DNA of 64,000 bases from Kuschelorhynchus macadamiae (Eukaryota > Arthropoda > Insecta > Coleoptera > Curculionidae), in NCBI GenBank assembly GCA_030620095.1, contig JAUTXW010005216.1, positions 946,501 to 1,010,500 of the forward strand, in the 5' to 3' direction. The notes under the pieces were generated by a model. The model ran no database searches, had not been told where the DNA came from, and saw only the letters and a program-made list of their open reading frames with translations. Below, one piece after another: positions 1-11,345 of this stretch (its first letter is position 1; every line of letters starts with the position of its first letter). The translations under genes and the position numbers were made by a program.

Positions 1-156
1 TTTTCAACACTTAAACGTATAAAAAATTTTGTGAGAAATTCAACGGGGCAGGAGAGACATACATCGCTCTTGTCCATTGAAAATAAACTCCTCCAAAATA
101 TGTCAGAGGATCGACGTTTTTATGATGACGTCATTGACGAATTTGCAAAAAAATGA
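1..156 (+). pseudogene. hAT transposase C-terminal (dimerisation) remnant
   Basis: An open frame enters from the left edge and ends at a TGA at 154-156. Its start (STLKRIKNFVRNS, then GQERHTSLLSIENK) and its acidic end (DDVIDEFAKK) match the layout of the hAT-family C-terminal dimerisation domain, where a short 'S.LK.IK..LRN...QERL..L..LSIE' block is followed by an acidic tail and a stop. A homologous block occurs in the hAT transposase at 27900-28110. Only the last ~50 residues lie in the window. The rest, including any terminal inverted repeat, is outside. The domain assignment is by motif recognition only. Confidence 0.6.
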
Positions 157-195
157 CCGAAGAATCGAATTACATTACAAATAGGTAAGTTTCTA

Positions 196-1222
196 AAAAT
201 TGCTACCCTTTCTTAAAATTTTACCGCACGCCCCTGATTTGGAAAGTAGAACACAAAAAACTAAAATTAATAACAAATTTTCTCAAAAAATTTCAAACAA
301 CATTGGTGTTCCACAAAGAAGTATTTTGGGTCCTTTATTATTTGTTTTGTATATAAATGATATGCCTAATATTTTAAGTTTTTGTAAAATTCAGTTATTT
401 GCTGATGATACTTTAATATATTTAAACGGAATGGATATTAACATTACAAATAAGTTATATTTTGAATTGAAACTTTTATGTAATTGGTTTAAAGTAAATA
501 AATTACAATTAAATGTATCAAAATCCAATTGGAAATAACATTTTAAATATTAATAAAAATATTATAATTGATAATGAAAATTTCGCAAAAAATAATTTAA
601 AAAGAATTAGTAAAGATTTCAACTATTTTTCCAAAAAGATGATATATAATACAATAATTTTACCTAATTACATGTACTGTTCAACAATTTTATATAATGC
701 CAATGAAAGTATAAAAAACAGATTACAAATATTACAAAACAAAGCAATGCGTATAATTTTAGGCATGAATGCATATACAAAGATATCAATCATGTTAAAA
801 AAATTACGATGGTTAAATGTCAAAAATTTAATATTTTTTCTTGTTCGAATATTTATATATAAAATTCAAAATAACTTTCTTTCCGAACATGTATGAAACT
901 TTGTTATACTAAATTGTCAAAATCACGCATATAACACTAGAAATTGTCAACGTTTTTACCTAAATAGCATTTCGAAATCGTTAAACTATAAGTCGGTGTT
1001 TTATAATGGTCTAATAAATTATAATACATTAAATCCATCTAATAGGTCACGAAGGTTTTAAATAAATTTAAAAAAGTATTAAAAGAATATTTGTTAAATA
1101 ACCAAGATTGATATATTTATAAAATAATCTCATTATAATATTAATAAAATGTATAAGTTCTGTATTTAAATAGAATGTAAGAGTAGCATTTTTCCTGAAT
1201 AAACCAATTAACTACTACTACT
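196..1222 (+). mobile_element. LINE-A: 5'-truncated non-LTR retrotransposon (RT C-half)
   Basis: Residues coded at 200-536 contain RT block 'GVPQRSILGPLLFVLYIND' and the catalytic box FADDTLIYL (Y/FxDD). A second frame (513-896) continues with the thumb region (ILPNYMYCSTIL, then LQNKAMRIILG). This is the CR1/Jockey-group architecture. The frame changes near 520, where an internal piece between the palm and thumb is also missing, and the copy lacks the endonuclease and fingers, so it is dead. The AT-rich 3' UTR runs to about 1205 and ends in a short ACTACTACT-type tail. LINE-D (17819-19140) has the same type of RT. The 5' truncation point near 196 directly follows the hAT remnant. Confidence 0.75.
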
Positions 1223-3326
1223 TCCGCCGTTTTTCGAAATATTACCTGAATTTTAATTTAAATGTTTAATAAATAAAAATTTAAGTACCTACGCCAGTGA
1301 CGTTCCCAATTGTTATGTTGAAACCTTTACCCCAACTATTTCTGTTTTCAATATGACTATTGCGTTCCTAAAATATAAATTGTTTACGTTTTTATACCCC
1401 TTAAAAATATCGAAGACATAGCCCATATAGTCGGTATGTTTAATAAAAATAAGACAAAATAATACAATAATAATGAACGACGTAATTTAGTCTTTGAAAC
1501 TGTATTTATTTACAAATTATTATGTATTTAGTTTACATTACGGACGATTCGCAAAATACGGAATATAAAATACTTTCTGGGGAAACCGGGATGAGATGCT
1601 AAAATACGGGACAATCTGCTGGCAACCTTTAGCACATGACAGCCAAAATATAATCCCTGACCTAGTCTATTTTTTATGCAAATTTGAAACCAATGATTTT
1701 GACCGTTCCTAAGTTATCGTACACGCATATTTTGTTTACTCACAAACAAAATATGTTTTCCTTGATTAGGAAACGTCGAAAAAATCCAACTTGTATTTGT
1801 ACATACGAGTTAAACCCTGTGGAAATTTGACGGCAAATATAATGTTAAAATTACACCCGAAATTATAAAATAAATAAATACCTAGCCGAGGTAATAAATA
1901 CAATTTTATATATAACCGATCAAAATAATTCGCTTTTTGATTTAAATATTTAATTTTTAACATATTGTTTGCATAAAACACCTCTGAATATTTTTTTTAT
2001 AAACTATGCTTAAAAAGAAGAAAAAAGTTTATTTTAGCGGTGGGATTCGGGCTCACACTATTCGACGCTTCCCGCAAATACTACGCTACTCTGACACGTA
2101 TCACAATTCGAGGGAAAACAAAACCTTTTGGCGAAACCGGGAAAATAATCGCCTCGTGTTTTAAATATAATGGGATGTTTTAACGGTAAGTAAATATTTT
2201 AATCAAAATGTAAACCAACTGCAGAAAATCGGGTACATACGGTATTTTTAAACAATATTTGTATGAAAACACGTATTTATTTAACTTTAAATCACGATTA
2301 AGCATTAGAAAAAAATCCAAATTGTATGTATAGACACATTTTATTCCGTATTGTCCTGTACTATTTAAAAAAAGATGGTAAGTTTACACCATACATATAA
2401 AATAAGGGTCAATTTTCTCTCATCTCATCAAATTCCTACTGGTTGAACGAAACGTTTTCTAGTTTAATATCCAATTCCTATTTTTACCTCCCCTTAAAGC
2501 GTTTGAGGAAATATTTGCTAATTTTTGAATCCATATCGTCTTAAAAATTTCCTTTTGTCAAAATATAATAATCGCGTGATTCTTTCGTGACAGTAACCTC
2601 TCGAGATCTTTCAAGACATCCAATTATAAGGAACGAAATCCCTTAGATATTAAAAATTATGATTTTTTTTCAGTTTAAATTTCCGGTGTTTCGGTACATT
2701 TTGGAAACAGACAGTAAATCTAAAAGTTGTACGAAATAGATTGAGGTTTTTAGATTTGTTTCACTTTTGTGAAAAAAATAAACTGCTTCCGTTACATTCG
2801 GTTTTCAAAGAGGTTTAATTTTTTTTAAATACTTCTCAAACTTCGATTCCGGCAATTTTCAATACCGTACATTTTCTAAAAATTTCAAATCAATGTTTCA
2901 GTTTTTTCGACACTTACCGTGTATCCTAGGAAATTCTAATTAACTCGAAAAAAAAACGGTTTTTTTATTAGTAGACGAAAAAACAAAAATGAAATGAAAA
3001 TCCGTTTGGTAACATTCGAGAGCCTCAAGTGAGCTCTAAATACGTACTAAATTTCAAAAGTTTATCTGAAATCGTTTTGGGGATATAGCGTCCAGAAAGT
3101 AAAAATGTACCAAAAGTACGTTCTGAGACGAACAGATTTTTTGAACTCGGAGACGGACAATAACGCGAGATTGTTATAATAATCGAATTAAGTAATTCAT
3201 TGTTTGGTAGGAAAATGCCCTCCAGGAATAAGTAGCTATTGATGCGTTTCAATTGTTATATGTGAGTAAATCTATCATTAAATAGTCGAGACCCGACACG
3301 CACATTGTACCTGGTTCGTTTATATC
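1223..3326. other. Unassigned AT-rich stretch
   Basis: No coding region was recognised. Short open frames at 1766-1981 and 3025-3252 (both minus) have no family resemblance and no supporting context. The segment at 1578-1630 contains 'GAAACCGGGA' and 'GGCAACC', resembling the tip of the element end at 47836-47872 (GGCGAAACCGGGAC...GGGAACCCTA). A similar GGCGAAACCGGG occurs at 2129. These suggest decayed DNA-transposon ends. A tRNA-like segment is listed separately. Confidence 0.4.
2036..2098 (-). repeat. Degenerate tRNA-like segment (possible SINE head)
   Basis: Read on the minus strand, the segment has a B-box-like GAGCCCGAATCCCAC preceded by an A-box-like GAGTAGCGTAGTAT at tRNA-like spacing. 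The 3' side is followed by CGCTAAAATAAACTTTTTT. A second tRNA-like segment at 60366-60427 is followed by a comparable 'AACTTTTTTTT'. This suggests a tRNA-derived SINE or tRNA pseudogenes. No cloverleaf could be completed with confidence, so a functional tRNA is not claimed. Confidence 0.3.
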
Positions 3327-3524
3327 TTGTTGGAGAATCAGCAATATTATGGAAACCAGAAGACCCATCCATTGGGCTTAAAGTTGACCGGGGTCTGGCC
3401 AAGTTGGATACAAAATGTTCATATTACCATTTGGGTTATGTTTATGATGCAGACTGTAGTCAGCTGTTTGGACCTTTATTCCTCTATATTCAATATGTTT
3501 TTCTTCGTTTTAACATTTGATTAA
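3327..3524 (+). CDS. Possible N-terminal exon of an insect odorant-receptor-like protein
   Basis: The 65-codon frame begins MLENQQYYGNQ and contains LGLKLTGVWPSW, then a hydrophobic stretch (ITIWVMFMMQTVVSC, continuing through LDLYSSIFNMFFFVL). Insect odorant receptors typically open with a short cytosolic N-terminus, a 'L.L.G.WP' motif and the first transmembrane helix, which is the pattern seen here. No downstream exon was recognised, and the region from 3560 is a dispersed repeat. It may be an orphan exon, a pseudogene fragment or a chance frame. The call rests on motif and hydropathy only. Confidence 0.3.
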   Translation: MLENQQYYGNQKTHPLGLKLTGVWPSWIQNVHITIWVMFMMQTVVSCLDLYSSIFNMFFFVLTFD

Positions 3525-3667
3525 TAGCTCAACTTTATACTGCCCCTTAAAAACCAAGTTCAAAAAAATATTGTGTCGCGATAAATTTTATTACTGCGAA
3601 GTAAACATGCGTTTTGTTGACCTGGTAGATCCAAATATTCTAAAGCTTGATGTTCTGTGACATTGTA

Positions 3668-3785
3668 GTCGTGAAAAAATGGCTCTCTGAGATTTTTTTC
3701 CCCTTTTAGTGTTCCTAGATGCCAAAAACCATGTTCTCTTATTTCTATCGGTCTGTACGCAGCATAGCTCACACACTACTTATTG
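3668..3785 (+). repeat. Orphan copy of the dispersed 'GTCTGT / ACTACTTA' repeat unit
   Basis: The order GTCGTGAAAAAAT, GAGATTTTTT, TTCCTAGATGCCAAAAA, TCTTATTTCTATCGGTCTGT, GCATAGCTCACACACTACTTA matches the unit at 5005-5130, 9775-9925 and 50105-50195. It is a single diverged copy about 1.2 kb to the left of the main repeat-bearing element. Confidence 0.65.
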
Positions 3786-4755
3786 ACTGTATTATATTGT
3801 ATTCTTGTATATAAATGTAATAATAAAGCATTTTATTTACAAAACATCTTACAAGATGTTTTTTATATACTGTATAAATAAACAAGAAAATCACAGAAAC
3901 TATATATATTTTCCCCGCGAGAGGTAAGGATTTACCATATTCGTATTTCACTATTATGACTATATACTTATTACTAACGCCTTAACAATAAATTAATCTT
4001 CATATAAGTATCCTATATTTATTGTGTACAATGTATGGTGTGGGTGTTTACATTGAACAATTATCCAGATCGAGTAAATTGTCAAAGCTGAGCGAGTTAC
4101 AAAATCGTGTAAGGTCGGGTCAGGGAAAGACCCCCGAAGATAAAATATTGACAAGGGAAGGGGAATAAGTAAAAAAAAGGTCTATATATTATTAATGATA
4201 CAATGTGGTTTAGTGGATTCATGCTCTTTCATATGTGCTGTTACAGCTGGCCATTTGGGTTTCATTTAAGTTATAGTGAACCCTCATCGTCTTTGTATTA
4301 GGATCATTCATATACTATTCTCCGATGTCGCCGTCGAAAGAAGGCAACTTATTTGTGTTTATAGAAACTGTCTTTAAGCCAGGACTCTGTCGAGCTTTTT
4401 TATGACTTCTTCGAGTCGGCTCTAGACCTCTTAAGTTCATTAACCTTCTGATACGTCACTATACCTATATCTCCATCAAATATGTATGTATCATTGCCTA
4501 GGTTTTGCAATAATAAGACTTGTATAAAAACACAAATGACAAATAGAACAAAATGTATTACATCACAATTATCAAAATAAAAAAGGCCGGATAGCTTAAC
4601 AAATCTATTTAGTTTCAAAACTGATAGGTTGGCAATCTAAATTTTGGATGTTCAATAATACAGCTTCAAAAGTTTTTGAAAAATCTGGAATGCTTATTAG
4701 GCACACTATTTGATCATCTTCACCTAAAAAAAAGTTAGTTTTAAAAATAGATTAG
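3786..4755. other. Unassigned interval
   Basis: No gene was recognised. A 45-codon hydrophilic frame at 4031-4168 (+) starting MYGVGVYIEQLSR contains a short heptad-like leucine run (SKLSKLSELQNRV). It is too short and isolated to call a gene. Other frames here are shadows. Confidence 0.4.
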
Positions 4756-5004
4756 GGTCTCGTTATGAACATTTTTTATTAGGAATAGTGAAGTATGACC
4801 CTATTTAGTTTCGCGCATAGTTATTTAGTGAAACATATATAAATTGTGTTTTTTTTCAATTTTGTAGAAAAAAAAAAAGGATTCAGGAGGGATTTGCGGT
4901 AAAGTTTTTTGGCTTGGAAAATTAGTAATTTAATTAGTAAAATTGTAGTTATTTTCGTTGATATAAATATTTTTTCTTCCTTGGTAAAAAAGGAAATATT
5001 GTAA

Positions 5005-5450
5005 TCGTGAAAAAATCACTGTCCGAGATTTTTTTCAGATCTTTACGTTTCAGGGTCCCTAGATGCAGAAAAACTTGTTTTCTCAATTCCGTCAGTCTGT
5101 CTGTTCGCGGCATAGCTAAAAAACTACTTACTCGATCGACTTCAAATTTTGGTCAAAAATTAAGAGTCATATGGAGAGGACCTAGTAACATTTTAGTAAA
5201 AATCCAATACGGCGAAACAAATTGGCGGCGTAGTGAATTGTTAAAAAAATATTACCAAAAAACTGCTTATCCAATTACGTCAATCAATTAAGTATTATGC
5301 AGGAATAAACTGGTTAAATTTTTGTACGAATCCAAGATGGCGGAATAAAATGGGGACTAACTAAAATATTTAAAATTTCGCCCTAAAAAACTACTTAATG
5401 GATTGATTTCAAATTGTGTGCGATAACTAATTGTAGTATAGAGATGAACT
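5005..5450 (+). repeat. Internal ~150-bp repeat block, part 1
   Basis: Successive units share the order (AA)AACTACTTA, a short spacer, TTCAAATTTTG, CAAAAATTAAGAGTCATATGG, GGACCTAGTAACATTTT, AATCCAATA and a CAAATTGGCGGC-type end, recurring roughly every 150 bp. The first unit carries the GTCTGTCTGT segment. A 94-codon open frame here (5007-5291) is a by-product of the repeat and is not considered a gene. The block is interrupted after 5450 by the P element and resumes at 9715. Confidence 0.7.
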
Positions 5451-8400
5451 CTTAGACAAGGAAAGAGAGAGGACGCGTAACACCCGTTTACGGCGCTGGC
5501 GCAAATTGAAGCAGAAATTCATTAGGACGCCATTTTATGGTGCCAGACAATCGGGGTGTCACCACAGTTTCTTTTGTGGATTATTCAGCGGAAAGTGTGT
5601 TAAAAACTATAAATTTTGTGTTAGAAAAATGGTGGTTTGTTGTGCTTACAACTGTAAAAGTCGGAGTGACAGAAAGGAACCTGAAGTAACGTTTCACAGG
5701 TGAGAAATAATAAAGTAATTTCTCAATTGCATTTAAAAAACCATTTATCTCATGTTCTAAGTAGTTATTTGGTATAATATTTTAATATGATCTAACAGCT
5801 GACTGATTTCACGATACTGCGCATTGTGGGACATAAACATGACTATTTTCATTCATGATTACCTAATTAAGTATTCATAATTGGGTTAATCTCCTCGAGT
5901 AAATGTCATTTGAGCAGTGGTGGCGTTCATATATATTTTAATAATTACGCTTATGAAAAATTGTTTATTACTATATTTTTGAACCATAATGTTAATATTG
6001 TTATTATTAACTTTGTTTAATATTATTTTATCTAATTACTATTAGTTCTGCAATAGGAAAATTTGTTTATTTTGATAATAAAACATATTCTTTTGAAGTT
6101 TCACTTAAGTTTTTTTTTAAGATTTCCTACAAATCTGGTAAGGCGAGAACTTTGGGTTCAGAATCTGAAACTTGCAGACTGGTCTCCAACAAAGAATCAC
6201 AGACTTTGTTCCAAGCATTTTGAAAAAAAATTCTTTTATCGCATTGGCGAAAGAAATTGTCTTTTGGATGAAGCCGTACCGACAATATTTCCAGAACTGC
6301 CCAAATATATGCAACCAAAAAAGGTAAAGTATAGTTTTTGTAACTATCCAAATAACATTGTTTGATTAGTAGAAGTAATTGCTATATTTTTTTTACTTTA
6401 TTATATAATTTATAAGGTATTTAATATAATATTTATTGTTATTTACTATTACTATAGTTAATTTCTCTTTAATGGTAGGCAAAATTTAATAATTGTTCAT
6501 GTTTAAACAGTTACACAGTAATACCTCTCTGATATGGAAATTGGAGTATATTTGATTGATAAAACAATATATATGCCTTTAAACCACAATTTCTAAACCA
6601 TCTAGTTATTTATGCCTAAAGTGATATATAAAGTATGCTAATTACAAATCATAACTATTTATAGATGTTCAAGATATAAACCTATTATAAACCAAATGTT
6701 GAGTTAAAGTGGCACAAAAAACTACTATAACATTTATATAACACACATTTTTTAAAGAAATATTAATGAGACTTGATTACCATTTTATATATTTTGGTTG
6801 GAAAAAATGTTACTAATTGGTGTACTGCATATTATTTGACTGTACAGTACTAAAAATTTAACAAATCAAATTGTTGCAGACAACAAAGAGATCTCATGAA
6901 CAAAATATTCAGAATACTGCCTCCACATCAGCAGTAGCTTCTACATCAAGTAGTACCCTGGAAGATATCCATCCAGAGACTCCTAGGAAAAAAAAACTAC
7001 GTCAACAGCTATTTAGGGAAAGGGTAAAAAGTCAGCAAAAAACAAAGAAGATAAAAATCTTGTCGCAGAAAGTACGAAGGTATAAAAAGAAGGTTTTGTC
7101 ATTGAAGCAAATCATAAAACATTTAGCTAGTAAAAATTTGATAAGCTCAGAAAATTCTCTATTACTTTCCAACATGTCTGGAATAACCAAAGAACTGCAA
7201 ATACGTAAATTGAAAAAAAATGCTAAATATTCTCCAGAATTAAGAAAGTTTGCAATAACGGTCAGTTTTTTTTCACCTAAAGCTTATGATTACATTCGAA
7301 AAGTTTTTGATACTTGTTTACCCCATAGGAGTACCATAGGAAAGTGGTTTAAAAATATAAACGCGGAACCAGGTTTTACCAAATAGTGTTTTGACACTTT
7401 AAGAAAATATGTCCAAATATCTGATAGACCTACTCTCATTGCACTTGTTATTGACGAAATTTCAATTCGAAAACAAGTGGAATGGGATGGGAGAAAGTTT
7501 CATGGATATGTTTACTATGGGGTAGACTTGGACGATGATCAAAATGCAGTAGCAAAAGAAGCTTTTGTTTTAATGGCTGTTTGCATAAATGGTACATGGA
7601 AAATACCAGTAGGGTATTTTTTTGTAGACGGGTTAACTGGCATGCAAAAAAGTTCCCTTGTGTCTCAATGCATAGAATTAATTAAAGAAACTGGTGCCCA
7701 TGTATTATCATTAACTTTTGACGGTGCTCCTTCGAATGTCGCAATGGCAAATCTTTTAGGCTGTGTCACAGAACTGCAAAATATGAAAACATATTTTACA
7801 ATTCGTAATAGCAATATTTTTGTTTTTTATGATCCATGTCATATGCTTAAATAGTTAGAAATACATTCGGAGAGAGCAAACAATTAGTAGATGGTCAGGG
7901 GAATTTAATTAGAAAAAAGAAAATTTACAACAATCTGAAGGACTTCATTTAGAAAAATTAGAAAAGCCCACATCAAGTTTTTTAAGCAAAAAATGAAAGT
8001 TAGATTAGCTGTCCAATTATTAAGCGAATCAGTAGCAGATGCTCTAACTTTTTGTGAGGAAACTTTAAGCCTTGAAGAATTTCGTGGTTGTAAGGCTACA
8101 GTCAATTTTATTAAAATGTTAAATAATATTTTTGATGTATTAAACAGCCGAACCCTTGCTGCACCAAGATATAAAAAACCCATTTTTAACAAAAATATAT
8201 TCCAAACTAGGAAGTTTATTTCTGACGCAATTGATTATATTTCAACATTAAAATTTACAAACAATCAATTACTAATACATTCCAAAAGGAAAACGGGCTT
8301 TCTAGGTTTTATAATATCTTTAAAAAGTGCCTTGCTGATGTATGATGAAGCAATTTCAAAAAATTATCTTGTTTACCTTCCATGTTATAAAATTAGTCAA

Positions 8401-9706
8401 GACCATCTTGAACTATTTTTTTCATCCATAAGATCAAGGGGTGGTTGAAATAATAATCCTACCTGTAGACAATTTACGGCTGCTTACAAACGACTTTTAG
8501 TCCGAGCAGAAATTCGTGAAGGGGGAATGGGGAATTGTATTCCCTTAGATGACATACCTATACTAGTGGGATCAAGCAGGTTTGAAAAACCAGAACTCAA
8601 TATTGCACCACCTGATTTTCTCCCAGAGGTATCTGAAAAGTATCCAATGTTGGAAAGCATTTGGGAAGATCATGAATATATAATGAATACCCATGTAATT
8701 AGTAAATGTTCAAAAGAAATTATAATTTATATAGCGGGTTTTGTATCACGTAGGTTACAATCATTAATTAAATGTGAAATGTGCATACAATCTTTAATTG
8801 AAGAAAAAGAAAATTATTTAAACTCCTTAATTTCCCAAAAAAATCGAGGTGGATTAACATATCCCTCTAAAGACGTAATAGAAATTTGTAAATTAAGCGA
8901 ACATTTTTTGCGAATTTATGAGGACAATATCAAAAAGAAGAATTTTTTAAGTATCTTAAAAAGCAAAATTATGTTTAGCTGCATACAATCAAAATATTTT
9001 AATTATTTAAAAGAACATGCATCAGAAGGTACTACAAACCACTTATATTTTTTGATGGAATCTATCATTTTACAGTATTTAAATATTCGTTTGCATTTTA
9101 TAAGTAAAAGGCAATCTGAAGTAGTAGATCCCATCAGAAGTCAATATACCAAGCTAATTTTGTTTAAGGCACAATAACATTTATTGTATTGGTTTAGCTT
9201 TAGTATTTATAATAATGTATATAATTTTTTTAGTTTTAAGTTTTTTGTAATTGTATTTAGTATGTAGAAACCCTGTAAAATATTTCAGCTATATGAAATA
9301 AAATATAACGTAATTAAATTATATACCTAGTTTTATTTCAGTATTAAGAAGGTCCATAAATACATAAAAAGCAGAATAGCGAAATACTAATTTTTCCAAG
9401 ATAATTTACATTACAAAAATTTTAAGCTAACAGGCGCTCGGTAAAAGTTTAAGCAGATTTTAATTTTGCACATGGTTTTCATTTTGATAGAAAATAAATT
9501 GCATTTTCGTCTAAAGTCTTCTTACTTATCACCTCTTTTCATATATGCGTCGGTGAACCAAAACGCTAAATAAGTTACATCACAAAAAATGTACATTTAT
9601 TTCTAATATCAATCATGTGATACGCCACTGAGCAAACATGCGTGGTGCCAGTTGGCCTTCAGTAAAACAGCTGGCGTTATCCGTCCCCTCTCTTTCCTTG
9701 TCTAAG
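5451..9706 (+). mobile_element. P element with complete ends and 8-bp target duplication
   Basis: The left end CTTAGACAAGGAAAGAGAG (from 5451) is matched by its reverse complement at the right end (CTCTTTCCTTGTCTAAG, ending 9706). The inverted repeat continues, with mismatches, for about 35 bp. The element is flanked by the exact 8-bp direct repeat GATGAACT at 5443-5450 and 9707-9714. Eight-bp duplications and ~31-bp inverted repeats are the P-superfamily hallmark. The 4.26-kb length and the intron-containing THAP transposase inside agree. The flanking sequence is a SatTIR-1 repeat unit, which is contiguous once the P element and one duplication copy are removed. Insertion therefore post-dates SatTIR-1. 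Confidence 0.93.
5629..9177 (+). pseudogene. P-element transposase (THAP domain, multi-exon), inactivated
   Basis: Exon 1 (5629-5699) starts MVVCCAYNCKSRSDRKE, the first half of a THAP zinc finger, and ends at donor AG|GTGAGA. Exon 2 (6122-6323) follows acceptor TTTTTAAG and gives the invariant W, the CSKHF motif and the closing FPELP of the C2CH finger. Exon 3 starts at 6880 after TTGTTGCAG. All three join in phase. Exon 3 carries a basic coiled-coil region, then the P-type core with VIDEISIRK, GYVYYGVDL, LTFDGAPSN and DPCHMLK, and the C-terminal THAP9/P-like region. Breaks: an in-frame TAG at 7384-7386, a one-base loss at about 7853 just after HMLK, further frame changes at about 7900-7990, and a TGA at 8446-8448. 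The last frame runs to a stop at 9175-9177, with AATAAA-like sequence near 9298. It would be a DNA-binding DDE-like transposase in the nucleus. This copy cannot encode one. Confidence 0.9.
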
Positions 9707-9714
9707 GATGAACT

Positions 9715-10309
9715 AGTAAAATGGTGATACTAATTCAAGATGGCGGAACAAAATGACGGCCAAATAAAATTTTGTGATCGTGAAAAAAATCATCTCAGAA
9801 TTTATATATCTACATGTTTTAGCGTTCCTAGATGTCAAAAAATATGTTTTATCAATTCCGTCGGTACGTCTGTCGATGTCGGTCTGTCTTTCAGTTGTGC
9901 GGCATAGTTTAAAAACTACTTACAAGATTGACATCAAATTTTAATCAAAAATTAAGAGTCATATGGGGATGACCTGGTAACATTTTGGTGAAAATCCAAT
10001 ATGTCGGAACAAGATGGCGGTCCAGTAAATCGTTAAAAAATTATTACTAAAAAACTAATTATACAATTTATCTCAAAATTTGTACAAAAATCAAGTGTTA
10101 CATAGGAATGAACTGTAACATTTTAGAATGAATCCTAATAAAATATTTGTAAAATCAGCCTGAAAAAACTACTTATTAGATTAACTTAAAATTCTGTGCA
10201 AGCATTATGTGTCATGTAGGCGAAACAAAATAGCGGCCAATTTTTTAAAAAATCAACGGAAACATCTCATTTAATTGACTTTAAAATTTGCAGCAACATT
10301 AAATGTAAT
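9715..10309 (+). repeat. Internal ~150-bp repeat block, part 2
   Basis: This continues the block cut by the P element. Four or so diverged units follow, each with AAAACTACTTA, TTCAAATTTTG-like, CAAAAATTAAGAGTCATA, GGTAACATTTTGG, ATCCAATATG and a GCGG-containing end. The GTCTGT-rich segment lies at 9860-9895. There is no coding signal. Confidence 0.7.
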
Positions 10310-10396
10310 ATTGGGACAAGTTAAATCCTAATACTGGAACCTGTGGTGGAAGAAAGATCAAAATACAAGAGTTCTAATCACACTACACCACAACTT

Positions 10397-10465
10397 GTTA
10401 CGTTCTGGACGCGCATTTCGCTAACCAAGTTAGCATCATCACCAGATGATATAAACTAAAGAAAC
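10397..10465 (-). ncRNA. Hammerhead ribozyme, decayed copy (PLE-1 minus half)
   Basis: Read on the minus strand: GTGATGA (consensus CTGATGA, first base changed), stem II GCTAA-cttgg-TTAGC, GAAA, then TGCGCGTC followed by CAGAACGTAAC. Stem I partner TCTG precedes the core, while the outer stem I strand reads GTTTC instead of GTTAC. The arrangement matches the intact copy at 51571-51639. The core change at the first position should reduce or abolish cleavage. Confidence 0.7.
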
Positions 10466-11290
10466 TCATCCTAACCGAGACTATTTATAGGTAAATGTTG
10501 TCACACAAATAGAAGGACTCTAGGGAATAGGCCCTCTGTCTTTATTTAGTGCTTTCATACCACATTTAACTATTTCTATACTCTCAAATGCATCCAATAA
10601 TCTATTATTAGATACATTTTTAATTAACTTATTAAGATTATTTATTCCTATTTGGTGATTGTTTTCCAAAGTATGTTGGTCAACGCTTGAATTTTCTGTG
10701 TGCCACGTGTTCTTTAAAACAAATGTTTAAGGAGCGTTTAGTTTGCCCAACATATTTTAGATCCAGTCATTACAGCTAATTTCATAGATGCCACTCCTCT
10801 CCTTCAAGTCGACTTTGTCCTTAGGGTTTCCAACGAGATTTTTCAAACTGTTCACCATTTTGTAGGCTACTCTAAAACCTACGTTTTAAAATATTTTTTC
10901 TAGACCTCTAGTATATCTGGGATCATATGGGATTACTATGAACTTATTGGAAGCCTCAGGTATTTGAAGAGTAGTGGCATCTTTTAACATTTTCTTATAC
11001 TTATATCTATTTACTGATTTATGTATAAAATTATCATTCTATCCATTACTTTTAGCTATATTTTTAATCCGATTCATTTCATTGTTAAAACGTTCTTTAC
11101 ATCTTACGTAATAAATAAACTTACGTTAATTAAAAATGTATCTAATAATAGATTATTGGATGCATTTGAGAGGATAGAAATAGTTAAATTTGGTAAGAAA
11201 GCACTAAATAAAGACAAAGGCCCTATTCCCTATAGTCCCCTCTATTGCTTACTTGACAACGGTGTAGTCTCGGTTAGAATAAGGTATTTT

Positions 11291-11345
11291 AATTTATATC
11301 ATCTAATGATGATGCTAACTTACCGAAACCCGCGTCCAGAATGTA
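11291..11345 (+). ncRNA. Hammerhead ribozyme, strongly decayed copy (PLE-1 plus half)
   Basis: This segment is homologous to 51581-51639, but the core reads ATGATGA instead of CTGATGA. Stem II (GCTAA...) has lost its 3' strand, reading TTACC before GAAA. The helix preceding the cleavage site is CCCGCGTC. It is not expected to cleave, and is listed as a fossil of the ribozyme in the second half of the dimer. Confidence 0.6.

Noticed and set aside
3025..3252. 75-codon minus-strand frame
   Set aside because: No family motifs, no context, and an AT-rich composition expected to give such frames by chance.
4031..4168. 45-codon hydrophilic frame with heptad-like leucines
   Set aside because: Too short and isolated, with no homologous copy or splice context seen.
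5007..5291. 94-codon open frame
   Set aside because: It lies wholly in the ~150-bp repeat units, has no protein family resemblance, and is not conserved between units.
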